NCBI RefSeq assembly: GCF_024746835.1
Contig: NZ_CP080531.1
Coordinates: forward strand, 930,001 to 994,000
Direction: 5' to 3'
DNA: 64,000 nt
Source of the DNA: Mesorhizobium sp. AR02
GTDB lineage: Bacteria > Pseudomonadota > Alphaproteobacteria > Rhizobiales > Rhizobiaceae
Below are positions 44,250 through 52,851 of this stretch, one piece after another. Made by a program: the position numbers and the translations under genes. The notes under the pieces were generated by a model. That model saw only the letters and a program-made list of their open reading frames with translations. It was not told the DNA's origin and ran no database searches. How positions within the stretch are numbered: position 1 is the first letter of the stretch; the number at the start of each line of letters is the position of its first letter.

Positions 44250-44903
44250 ATGTTTTTTGGCGCCTCATTATCCTGGAACGACATTCTCTTCATGTTGAAT
44301 GGCGCGGCTACCACGATCGCCATCACCCTGGCCTCCGTGGCCATCGGCACCAGCCTTGGCGTGTTGTTCGGCCTTGCCCGGGCTGGTTCACCCTGGTGGA
44401 TCAGTTGGCCAATTGGCGGAATTCTGGACGTCTTCCGCTCAGTTCCGTTGCTCATCCAGCTGGTGCTGTTCAATTCGTTCAACAGCATGCTTCGCCTTCA
44501 TTGGCCGACCTACCTGGTGGCCTGCGTGTGCTTGGGTGTCTATGCCGCCGCGTTTTGCACCGAGATCGTCAGAAGTGGCGTGACAGCAGTCCCGACCACG
44601 ACGCGGCGAGCCGCCCGATCGCTTGGTTTGACCTGGTTTCAGGAGGTCGTGTCCATCACCTTGCCCATGGCGACCAGGATCGTATTCCCGAGCTGGATCG
44701 GTCTGGCGCTCGGGGTGATGAAGGACACTGCCCTGGTACTCTGGATCGGCATCGTCGAGCTCCTGCGAAGCTCCCAGATCGTCACCACCAGGGTGCAGGA
44801 GCCGCTGCTGGTCCTGTCCATCGCTGGCCTGATCTATTTCCTGATGAGCTTCCCGATTGCGAGGCTCGGAGCACAGCTCGAGAAGAGGTGGCAGATACAA
44901 TGA
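44250..44903 (+). CDS. ABC transporter permease 2, polar amino-acid type
   Basis: The 217-residue membrane protein resembles permease 1 ([39 protein letters not shown], and the coupling loop [24 protein letters not shown]). ATG 44250 follows a GAGGAG site; an in-frame upstream start would run into permease 1. Its stop overlaps the ATP-binding gene start as ATGA. The two permeases differ enough to form a heterodimer, as in other polar amino-acid importers. Confidence 0.92.
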   Translation: MFFGASLSWNDILFMLNGAATTIAITLASVAIGTSLGVLFGLARAGSPWWISWPIGGILDVFRSVPLLIQLVLFNSFNSMLRLHWPTYLVACVCLGVYAAAFCTEIVRSGVTAVPTTTRRAARSLGLTWFQEVVSITLPMATRIVFPSWIGLALGVMKDTALVLWIGIVELLRSSQIVTTRVQEPLLVLSIAGLIYFLMSFPIARLGAQLEKRWQIQ

Positions 44904-45622
44904 TCGAGATAGACAACGTACATAAACACTTCGGCACTCTGCACGTTCTCAAGGGTGTCAGCCTGAATGTGAACAAGGGCGAAGTCCTATCGATGATCGG
45001 CGGATCGGGCTCCGGCAAATCGACCATGCTGATGTGCATCAATGGTCTCGAAGGCATTCAGAAGGGGCGCATCAGCGTCGACGGCATCGACGTCCACGCC
45101 GAGACCACGGATCTCAACAAGCTTCGTCGCAGGATCGGCATCGTGTTCCAGCAGTGGAACGCCTTTCCACATCTCACCGTCCTCGAAAATGTCATGCTGG
45201 CCCCACGAAAGGTGCTGGGCAAGTCGAAGCAGGAGGCGGAGGCCATCGCTGTCCAACAGCTCGGCCATGTCGGGCTCGGTGAAAAGCTCAAGGCGTTTCC
45301 CTCGCGCCTTTCGGGCGGACAGCAGCAGAGAATGGCAATCGCACGCGCGCTTGCCATGTCACCCGACTACATGCTGTTCGACGAGGTGACGTCCGCGCTC
45401 GATCCGCAATTGGTTGGCGAGGTTTTGGACACTCTGCGTATGCTCTCGAAGGAGGGAATGACGATGATCGTGGTGACGCACGAGATGCGCTTCGCACGAG
45501 AAGTGTCAGATCGCGTCGCCTTCTTCTGCCAAGGGCAAATTCATGAACTCGGCACGCCCGAGCAGATTTTCGACAGCCCTCAAAAACCCGAGACGGCCGA
45601 CTTCCTGCGCTCGGTATTGTGA
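44900..45622 (+). CDS. ABC transporter ATP-binding protein, polar amino-acid type
   Basis: The 240-residue ATPase has Walker [10 protein letters not shown], the Q-loop region [17 protein letters not shown], the signature [15 protein letters not shown], Walker [13 protein letters not shown] and the switch histidine in VVTHEM. It matches the GlnQ/HisP group. ATG 44900 overlaps the previous stop; longer in-frame versions lie inside permease 2. One oddity is Val for Pro in the D-loop neighbourhood (FDEVTSALD rather than FDEPTSALD), which is a common variant in this group. It completes the four-gene importer. Confidence 0.94.
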   Translation: MIEIDNVHKHFGTLHVLKGVSLNVNKGEVLSMIGGSGSGKSTMLMCINGLEGIQKGRISVDGIDVHAETTDLNKLRRRIGIVFQQWNAFPHLTVLENVMLAPRKVLGKSKQEAEAIAVQQLGHVGLGEKLKAFPSRLSGGQQQRMAIARALAMSPDYMLFDEVTSALDPQLVGEVLDTLRMLSKEGMTMIVVTHEMRFAREVSDRVAFFCQGQIHELGTPEQIFDSPQKPETADFLRSVL

Positions 45623-45769
45623 TCATCGGCTGCAGGACACTCGGCACACAATCTACGCACGGCCTGCGGGTGGGCAGCCACCAAGCGTGATGGATTGGCT
45701 GCAGGCGCCGCTACCAACCCGTCGGGACAGCGAACTGAAACGATGCCGGCCGCTCTTAACGGAGAAGAC

Positions 45770-46078
45770 ATGACAATGCTTAAGGTCGCAGACGCCGGGA
45801 CAACCTCTTGCACCTGGACTACGGTCGATTGATAGAGGCACTTGATCGCGGGTCCGCGCAGGGCTGTGTTGTTCCGATGCGCCACCGTCTTACCATTGAA
45901 AAGGACGGCCCAGCCCGACGCTACTCTGCTGCTGATGCCTGCCTGGAGCAGCGGTTCCGATGAAACCAGCTATCTTGGCGTGAAGCTCGTGACCGTGCTT
46001 CCTAGCAACACCTCGGCGCTTGCGATGCGCTACCTTTCCCGGAAGGACTCTAGAAAACTGCTCATCCTAGGCTGCTGA
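45770..46078 (+). pseudogene. Ornithine cyclodeaminase-family pseudogene (frameshifted, internally deleted, truncated)
   Basis: In three pieces the sequence reads like the N-terminal half of an ornithine cyclodeaminase/mu-crystallin protein. MTMLKVADA comes first, then in another frame LLHLDYGRLIEALDRG and CVVPMRHRLTIE, then after a second frameshift near 45920 DATLLLMPAW and YLGVKLVTVLPSN. This runs directly into SALAMRYLSRKDSRKLLILG, skipping about 40 residues found in intact members, and it stops before the NAD-binding loop is complete. Some members of this family are pyrroline-2-carboxylate reductases, which would fit the neighbouring hydroxyproline-type cluster. It has a GGAGAA ribosome site before the ATG. 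The reading of the fragments is by eye and convincing in order and spacing. Confidence 0.7.
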
Positions 46079-46498
46079 CGCTCCCTTTGCCGTAACCGCG
46101 CGATGGATCTCCTCGGTCAGTCTGGTGTTGATCTCGATGAGCCGGTGCACCTCGTCCTGGATCTTCAAGAGCGCCTCAGCGTCCTTGTAGGTCTGCAGCG
46201 CCTGTTTGTCTGAAGCCGCGGCCGAGACCTTTTGGCCGACCATGATAACGGACAGCAGTACCAGTTGCAGGAAAGTTTGAGCGATCCATGCGATCAGCGT
46301 CGCCACCCCGCCCTGGATGGCCGCCGGCAAGCTGATAAGGGCGATCCCCGCAAAAACATAGGCGCACCACATTGTGCCGACAGTATTGGTGATGACGAGG
46401 GCAATGCGCCCGTTCAGGCCCACTTGCTCATGCTCGGTAAGGTGCGGTCCGACCTTCTCGCGTTCCTTGATACGCGGATTGGGAATGTGCTCGACCAT
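46067..46498 (-). CDS. Small membrane protein with two hydrophobic helices
   Basis: The 143-residue product has a charged N-terminus (PNPRIKEREKVGPHLTEHEQ), two membrane helices at about 30-55 and 60-88, and a charged helical tail rich in Lys, Glu and Ile (KDAEALLKIQDEVHRLIEINTRLTEEI). The layout recalls DUF1003-type proteins, but I am not certain of the family. It is the only gene in the decayed stretch 45.8-52.1 kb that appears intact. It overlaps the end of the cyclodeaminase pseudogene by 12 bases on the opposite strand, consistent with that gene being dead. Confidence 0.7.
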   Translation of the reverse strand: MVEHIPNPRIKEREKVGPHLTEHEQVGLNGRIALVITNTVGTMWCAYVFAGIALISLPAAIQGGVATLIAWIAQTFLQLVLLSVIMVGQKVSAAASDKQALQTYKDAEALLKIQDEVHRLIEINTRLTEEIHRAVTAKGASAA

Positions 46499-46723
46499 CC
46501 TTGAGTTCCCCCAATTGCAGAGAGCCCAGTAGAGCACGTTATGTGTTTGAAATACACGGACAACGTGTCCATCCAAATTTGGACAAAATGACCGCAACGG
46601 TCCGCAGCCAGCGCGTAGATTGTGATATCGCGTCGGGCATGTCTGACAATGCAATGAAGTGAAATCCTCACCCGCTATTCGCGCATTCGCCGACATGACG
46701 TTAGAACATGTCGAGGCGGAGCG

Positions 46724-46950
46724 ACGTTCCTTGCGTCGATCATCGCGCACAGCACCGACAATTACGGCGCCTTTGTCGCCTGGCTGACGAATCCGCTGCA
46801 GATGGCGCTGATGGCCTTGCTGCTGGTCGCCCTGTTCTATCACACCGCGCTCGGCTTGCAGGTCCTCATCGACGACTATGTTCATTCCGCAAGCAAACCG
46901 CTCATCCTGACCACCGTACGGCTGGGATGTCTAGCGCTTGCGGCGATGGG
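46724..46950 (+). pseudogene. sdhD: Fragment of succinate dehydrogenase membrane anchor gene sdhD
   Basis: The plus strand encodes TFLASIIAHSTDNYGAF, then VAWLTNPLQMALMALLLVAL and FYHTALGLQVLIDDYVHS, then ILTTVRLGCLALAAMG. This is the second half of alphaproteobacterial SdhD, including the haem/quinone region FYHxxLGxQVxIxDYVHS. The first membrane helix region, a start codon and the last residues are missing, and after 46950 the frame continues into unrelated sequence. No sdhC or sdhA is near. It is a stray piece, probably a duplicated fragment left by recombination. Confidence 0.75.
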
Positions 46951-47275
46951 TTGCTTTTGCCGTCGTGGACGCAGCCTTCGGCTGAGGGACGGCACCGCGG
47001 CGCAGGACTTGCTGCCCCCGTCGTGGAAGGTGTCGCGGCCGACGGGCATGCGTTTCGCGACATGGACTAGGGTCGTCGGATAGCCAAGGCCAGCATGTTT
47101 GACGCGTCTGCGTACGCGATAGGCCGAAGGTGGCGAATTGATCTCGTTGATCTCACATTGCTGACAAGTGTTCCATGGGCCGGGTGCTCGACGGCACGAA
47201 AACCGGGGCCTACAAATTGATCTGACATGCCGCGCGTGCGGTGCCGACACTGCACGCCAAACGAACGGATCGAAT
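46951..47275. other. Junk-like sequence between sdhD remnant and DyP pseudogene
   Basis: No coherent coding frame or known motif is visible here. The open frames are short and have no recognisable product. It fits a decayed or recombined region. Confidence 0.4.
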
Positions 47276-48333
47276 ATGGTTTCAAGCTTACCGCCTCCCG
47301 TCTCCCAATCGGTCGCCGCCAGGCTTACGCGGGCGGCGATATTCCTGGTGTTGACGATCAATCCCGGAACGGCGGCCGAAGAAACGGTTCGCGGCGTGTG
47401 CGCCGACCTCTCCAGCCTGTTGCGCGGCGTGGGATTCCGCAATCTCAATGGGCAATTGTCATGCGTCATGGGATTTGGCTCCGATGCCTGGGACAGGTTG
47501 TTTGGAGCGCCGAGGCCGAAGAACCTGCATCCATTCCGTGAGATACGCGGCGTGCATACCGCCGTCTCGACACCCGGCGACATCCTGTTTCACATCCGCG
47601 CGGCAAGCATGGACCTGTGCTTCGAACTGGCGACGCACATCATGTCGCGGCTCGCCGGCGCGGTCACGACCGTGGACGAGGTGCACGGCTTCAAATTTTT
47701 CGACGACCGCGATCTGATCGGCTTTGTCGACGGAACCGAAAACCGGTGGGCCAGGCCGCCGAAGCGGCGACCCTTGTCGGCGATGAAGACCCCGACTTTG
47801 CCGGCGGCAGCTACGTGATCGTGCAAAAATACCTGCACGACGTGGAGCGGTGGAACAAGGTGCCTGTCGAGGAACAGGAGAACATCATCGGGCGGCACAA
47901 GCTGTCCGACATTGAACAACTCGATTCCGCGAAGAAGCCCTACGCGCACAATGTCCTGACGTCGATCGAACAGAACGGCGAGCAGCTTCAGATCGTGCGC
48001 GACAACATGCCGTTCGGTGAGGTTGGGAAGGGAGAGTTCGGCACATTTTTCATCGGCTACGCCCGTTCCCCGCAGCGCACCGAGAAGATGCTGGAGAACA
48101 TGTTCATCGGCAACCCGCCGGGCACTTACGACCATCTGCTGGATTTCAGCCGCGCAGTGACGGGAGCGCTGTTCTTCGTGCCGACGGCGACGTTCCTGGA
48201 CGACGTCAGCCCCGAGGCGGCTGACGACAGTGGCGCCGATGAGCTGCAGGCCCCCGAGGCGCCCCAGCCGAACGCACTCCCCAACGATGGTTCACTCGGG
48301 ATCGGATCCCTGAAGGAAAGAGGCAGGACATGA
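47276..48333 (+). pseudogene. DyP-type haem peroxidase (encapsulin cargo) with a one-base frameshift
   Basis: From ATG 47276 the frame encodes a DyP peroxidase N-terminal half, through the catalytic motif IGFVDGTEN, and then breaks at about 47743. Adding one C there (AACCGG to AACCCGG) restores PVGQAAEAATLVGDEDPDFAGGS and the rest, with AHNVLTSIEQNG, FFIGYARSP and the end. The C-terminus carries SLGIGSLK, the peptide that targets cargo into encapsulin shells. The unshifted product would lack the haem-binding half. The stop overlaps the encapsulin start as ATGA. Either the gene is dead or the base is a sequencing error; nearby genes show the same kind of lesion. Confidence 0.88.
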
Positions 48334-49135
48334 ATAATCTCCATCGGCACCTCGCGCCCATCTCTGATGAGGCATGGGAGCAGATCGAACAGGAAGCATC
48401 CCGGACGCTCAAGCGCCATCTGGCGGCGCGGCGGGTCGTGGACGTTGTCGGCCCGAAAGGTTTCGACCTTTCGGCTGTCGGCACCGGTCATCTCAGGCAG
48501 ATTCCCACAGCTGGCGAAGGGGTCCAGTCCGCACAGCGCGAGGTGAAAGCGCTGGTCGAGTTGCGGGTTCCGTTCGTGCTCACACGCCAGGCGATTGACG
48601 ATGTGGACCGGGGCGCCGCGGATTCGGACTGGTCGCCGGTGAAGGAAGCGGCGCGCAACATCGCCTTCGCCGAGGATCGCTCCGTCTTCGATGGCTATGC
48701 CGCCGCCGGCATCCAAGGCATTCGACAAGGCACCAGCAATGCCACTGTCGCGCTGCCCGCCAATGTAATGGGGTATCCGGAAGCTGTCGGACAGGCGGTC
48801 AGCCAGTTGCGGCTGGCCGGGTCAATGGACCCTATGCGCTCGTGCTGGGTGCGGCGGCGTATACGGCCGCGAGCGGTGGCAGCGACGAAGGTTACCCAGT
48901 CTTCCATCATCTCGAGCGTGTGGTGGACGGAGGGATCATCTGGGCTCCGGCCATCGAGGGTGGGTTCGTGCTCACCACGCGTGGTGGCGATTTCGAGCTG
49001 GATATCGGCCAGGACCTTTCCATCGGCTATCTCAGCCACTCCGGCACAGAAGTCGAACTCTACCTGCAGGAGACATTCACCTTCCAGTTGCTGACCGCCG
49101 AGGCTTCAGTAGTGCTCGCGCCGCCGAAAAAGTGA
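48330..49135 (+). pseudogene. Encapsulin shell protein (linocin M18 family) with a one-base frameshift
   Basis: The first 166 codons read like a family 1 encapsulin (MNNLHRHLAPISDEAWEQIEQEA, ARRVVDVVGPKGFDLSAVGTG). The frame is lost at about 48818-48822. One added G (GCCGGG to GCCGGGG) joins LRLAG to VNGPYALVLGAAAYTAAS and on through LERVVDGGIIWAPAIEGGFVL, GGDFELDIGQDLSIGYLSH and the end at 49135. The full product would be 267-268 residues, normal for an encapsulin. As read, the shell protein is cut in the middle of its core domain and cannot assemble. It is the partner of the peroxidase just upstream. Confidence 0.88.
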
Positions 49136-49185
49136 TTGCGCAGGCAGAGCCGAGATCCAGTGAAATATCTGGGGTGTCCGAGCGT

Positions 49186-49641
49186 ATGGCTGTTAATCCC
49201 CCTGTGCAGCATGTCGTGATCATCGGAGCCGGATTCGGTGGTCTTGCGGCTGCGCGCGATCTTGCGAGCGCGCCGTTCCGCATCACACTTGTCGATCGCC
49301 GTAACCATCATCTGTTCCAGCCACTGCTCTATCAGGTCGCCACAGCCGCGCTCGCGACGTCGGAAATCGCCTGGCCCATCCGCTATCTTCTTCGCAAACA
49401 CAAGAATATCACGACGCTGCAAGGCAGCGTCGTCGGCATGGAGGCTCGGGAGCGAAAGGTGCTTCTGGACGGGGAGGAGCCGATCCTTTTCGACACGCTG
49501 ATTTTGGCGACCGGTGCTCGCCATGCCTATTTCGGTCATGATGGATGGGAACCCTTTGCACCGGGTCTGAAGACCCTGGAGGATGCCACCAAGATCAGAA
49601 GGCGGATCGACGCGGGGCGCGCCGTGCCTGGTCATCGCTGA
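49186..49641 (+). pseudogene. Truncated type II NADH dehydrogenase (N-terminal third)
   Basis: From ATG 49186 the frame encodes a type II NADH dehydrogenase N-terminus: HVVIIGAGFGGLAAARDL (FAD loop), VDRRNHHLFQPLLYQVATAAL, and ILATGARHAYFGHDGWE. It reaches TLEDATKIRRRI, where intact proteins continue into the NADH-binding domain. Here the sequence changes to DAGRAVPGHR and stops, at 151 residues out of an expected 420 or so. No continuation is seen in any frame downstream. A possible second small remnant of the same family is at 52630-52732. Confidence 0.82.
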
Positions 49642-49764
49642 TCAAAGAGAGCGAAAGCGGAAGCAGGTAGCATCCACTGATCGGCTATCTATCGGCGGCG
49701 GGACGAAGTACTTTAGCTCACCAACGCGGTCACCCGATAACACCCGATGAACCGGCTCTGCTAC

Positions 49765-50204
49765 TCAGATGATTTCTTCAATTTTCACGTTGCGGCCGCC
49801 GAACTCGGCCGTGTCGGATTTCCCCAATCCGTCGATCACCTGATAGAATGGGGCGAGCGGTGAGAGGCCTATCAGCTCGATTCCCTCGCAGGTGAAGTGG
49901 TCCATAGAGACGCCGATCACGAAGTGGCGGCCATCGACAGTCACGATCGCTCCCGGTTCGACGAATTCCTTCGGCCCGAAGTCGAGCGCGTTCAACTCCG
50001 CGACCTTGGCTTCGGCGGCGCGCAGCGTTCGCTCGAGGTCTTCAGCTCCGCCTGCGACCAGGCCTGAGCTTGATCATCAACGACGGTCGCTTCATCTTCG
50101 ACCGGCTTGCTTGCCCGAAGATGCTCGGCATAGGCCGCCCTCGCGCCGTCAAGTTCGGCCGACGCCAGCTCAATCAACTTGCTGCGCACGCTGACCTTGT
50201 TCAT
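49765..50204 (-). pseudogene. GreA/GreB-like protein gene with a one-base frameshift
   Basis: The minus strand encodes an N-terminal part (MNKVSVRSKLIELASAELDG, then a helical stretch to about 50042). Adding one base there gives EDLERTLRAAEAKVAELNALDFG, which then runs in frame into VEPGAIVTVDGRHFVIGVS and SPLAPFYQVIDGLGKSDT to the stop at 49765. The C-terminal half has the layout of the GreA FKBP-like domain, and the N-terminal half that of its coiled coil. The full product would be about 146 residues. It looks like a GreA-like accessory factor, not the housekeeping one. Confidence 0.7.
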
Positions 50205-50224
50205 TCACCGGATCTCCGTCTTGT

Positions 50225-50490
50225 TCAGTTGCATTCGGCTTCGGGTAGGAAGGTGTGCGTGCCGTCGCAGAATAGCTTGTTCCGCGACTGGCCGCATCAA
50301 CACAGCGTGACCCGATTGCGGATTTCGTAAGTGCAGCCGTTCGTCGACTCGATTTTGACCCCACCTTTGGCCCAGATCGAGCCGCTTCCCGCTGCGAGTT
50401 AACGCCGATCATCTGTTCGAGGGGCGGCAGGTCTCGGCTCACAAGGTGGGGGTCGATCTTCGTGATTTTTAGAACGGCAACTCCGCACGG
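50225..50490 (-). pseudogene. CDGSH iron-sulfur protein remnant (frameshift and internal stop)
   Basis: On the minus strand one frame gives KITKIDPHLVSRDLPPLEQMIGVN. After a frameshift another gives AGSGSIWAKGGVKIESTNG and CTYEIRNRVTLC, then a TGA, then CGQSRNKLFCDGTH. Intact CDGSH proteins have CRCG where the stop lies, and the C-x-C-x(n)-C-D-G-x-H motif binds a 2Fe-2S cluster. The stop could come from one base change (CGA to TGA). At least two lesions make this a dead gene. Confidence 0.65.
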
Positions 50491-50594
50491 GTTTCGATAT
50501 CCACCAAAGGGGCGGAGAATTCAATCTGGCGATTGTCGGCCGCACTCGCGCCGCGCTAGCTTGCCGACAAAATAGCTGCAACGGAGGACACGCG

Positions 50595-52087
50595 ATGGTG
50601 TCGTTGTCGGGCGCGGTTGACCTGGGCATGCAAGCTCTTTTTGGGCTGCCGCTGTTCGTCGTGCACCTGATTGCAGTGGTGCGGGCGATTACCCGAGCCA
50701 ACCGCACACCTGCTGCCCGTGTAGCCTGGGTGGTTGTCATCATGTTCCTGCCACTGCTTGGTGTCATTGCCTATCTATTCCTTGGCGAGACCAGCATCGG
50801 GCGCAAGCGCGCACAGCGGCTCAAGGCGGCGGAAGACCGAACCGCCCTGCCCGATGACGCAGCCTATGCGCCGGAAACCGTTGAGCCGGAAGCAGCCGCC
50901 CAATTCGACCTTTGCCGGTCGATCAATGGGCTGCGACCGGTGGCGGGCAATCGCATCCTGCTTCTGGGTGATCCCGAGGCGCCCAACGACCAACCGACAT
51001 TCGACTCTGATATCGCGATCGACTCGCTGGCAAGGGATATCGAACAGGCAAAGGAGCATGTGCACATCGGCTTCTATATCTGGCTCGACGACGAAAATGG
51101 CGGCAAGGTCGCCAACGCCGTCGCTGATGCGGCGAAACGCGGCGTGCATTGCCGCGTGATGGTGGATGCCCTGGGCTCACGTGCCCTTGTCCGCGGTCCA
51201 CGATGGCGACAGCTGCGCAAAGCGGGTGTGTTGTTGGTTGCCACGTTGAACGACATTCCGCGCCTGGGGCATCTGGCCGTGGGCCGCGCTGACCTGCGCA
51301 ATCATCGCAAGATCGTCATTATCGACAATCGCATCGCCTATTGCGGCAGCCAGAACTGTGCAGATCCGGCATTCCGGGTAAAGGCGAAGTATGCGCCCTG
51401 GGTGGACATTTTCCTGCGTTGCCAAGGACCAGTGGTGCGCCAGGCACAGTATCTGTTTCTATGCGCATGGATCGCCGAAACCGGCGAGCCCCTGGAAGGG
51501 CTTGCCGCAGCCCAGCCTGCACCGGAGCATTTCCGGCCGGGAAGCGTGGCGCAGATGTACGGAACCGGACCGACAACGCTCGGCAATGCCATGTCCGAGT
51601 CCTTCGTTGGCGCGATCTATTCCGCGCGCAAGGAACTCGTGATCACGACGCCCTACTTCGTACCGGATGAGGCGGTCCTGCGCGCTTTGTGTGCCGCCCC
51701 GCGCCGGGGCGTCGAGACGACAATTGTCTTCCCGAACGCAACGATTCATGGTTGGTGCAAAGTACCAGCCGCAGTTGCTATGCGGACTTGCTCTCCAATG
51801 GCGTGGGCGTCCACGAGTATCCGCTGGGGCTGCTGCATACCAAATCGATGACCATCGACGGGAAAATCGCACTGGTCGGATCAGCCAACATGGACCGGCG
51901 CAGCATGCAGCTCAACTTCGAGAACAACCTGCTGATAGCGGACGAAGACGCAGTCGTCGCGGTCCGCGCTCGCCAGCAGGGTTATCTCGCCGTGTCGCGG
52001 CCGGTCGCGCTCGACACGGTCAAGGCCTGGCCGTTTCACAGGCGTCTGGTGCAGAATGCGGTGGGCATGATGGCGCCGATACTCTAG
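50595..52087 (+). pseudogene. Cardiolipin synthase-like phospholipase D gene with a one-base frameshift
   Basis: From ATG 50595 (site GGAGGA) the frame encodes two N-terminal membrane helices and the first PLD motif HRKIVIID (H237, K239, D244). It breaks at about 51730, where one added C (TTCCCG to TTCCCCG) restores PERNDSWLVQSTSRS and YADLLSNGVGVHEYPLGL, and the second motif HTKSMTID with GSANMDRRS, to the stop at 52087. Both motifs are needed for activity, so the product as read is inactive. The restored length, about 496 residues, is normal for cardiolipin synthases. It is the last of the run of broken genes with single-base loss. Confidence 0.85.
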
Positions 52088-52629
52088 AGGGGCCGCCTCC
52101 AATTCGCGGTGTGGAATTGCGCTGCCCTGCTTGCGATAGCGGTGGTGAAATAGACAAGCCAGTTAAGGTTTCAGACGGGACGATGAGACTATTGCCTGAA
52201 TAGGTCAGACAGTGTGTATGTTTGATCGCGGTTTTTCGTAACCGGCCGAGTTGCTATCTAGCATGGAGACGATAGCCGACTTTGTGCTTGGTCATTTGTA
52301 CCTCCTACGTTCGACCCGAAGGTTCTGACGATCACGCATCCATGCCGGTCGCCATTTCCGCCATGGTGGACGCCACCCGGTCACGACATGCGGTAAGGTG
52401 CGCGCGCGGTTCGGGCGCCATTGCGCGGCTTTAGCGGCAGGACATGCAGGACATCATGCAGGACATAGAGCATCGTTCGTGCCAGTTCCGTGCATCGCGC
52501 AATATCAATAGCTTAAGTTGGCCTTCGCTTGGTTCTGGGACATTTTGGCCGGCCGAAAGACAAATTGTCTGTAGATTTCAGCAATGTGGCACAGAAGTTA
52601 CCCCCGTCAAACCTGGGGCCTTCTTCGCC
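52088..52629. other. Decayed intergenic stretch
   Basis: No intact gene is visible. On the minus strand near 52260-52310 a good ribosome site (AGGAGGT) and ATG start a 13-codon frame MTKHKVGYRLHAR that ends at once, possibly a gene start cut off by recombination. Around 52438-52470 the unit CAGGACAT occurs three times in a row. Neither can be assigned. Confidence 0.35.
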
Positions 52630-52732
52630 GATTCCAGTCTGCATATTACGGGATACTACGGGGCTTTGGCGCCCGCGCTGACCGCGCCCTTCCAGATCGT
52701 GCTGATCGATAGGCGTCACGCGCCGGGTTAGA
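52630..52732 (+). pseudogene. Possible small remnant of a type II NADH dehydrogenase
   Basis: A plus-strand frame reads GYYGALAPALTAPFQIVLIDRRHAPG, which resembles the FAD-binding start of type II NADH dehydrogenases (G-x-GGLAAAR-x-L, APF-I-LVDRRNHH). The motif is damaged and the similarity covers fewer than 30 residues, so chance is possible. Confidence 0.3.
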
Positions 52733-52851
52733 ATCTTTCATGTTTTGACGGAAGCGTACCCGGCGTCGCGCGCTTCCACTCGAAGGTGATCTCCCCGGAA
52801 TACGTCGCTGTCACCCCCGCGGCGCCGCAGTGGCCCGCGTCCTGGAATCAA

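Noticed and set aside
47730..47760. Programmed frameshifting in the DyP peroxidase gene
   Set aside because: There is no slippery heptamer with downstream structure, and the same single-base loss pattern occurs in three other nearby genes of unrelated function, so decay or base-calling error is simpler.
50290..50330. TGA inside the CDGSH motif as a selenocysteine codon
   Set aside because: Intact family members have Arg, not Cys or Sec, at this place. The same gene has a separate frameshift and lies among other broken genes, and no selenocysteine insertion hairpin was seen.
52438..52470. Triple CAGGACAT unit as a functional repeat array
   Set aside because: Only three very short units with unequal spacing in non-coding sequence; too little to separate from chance slippage.
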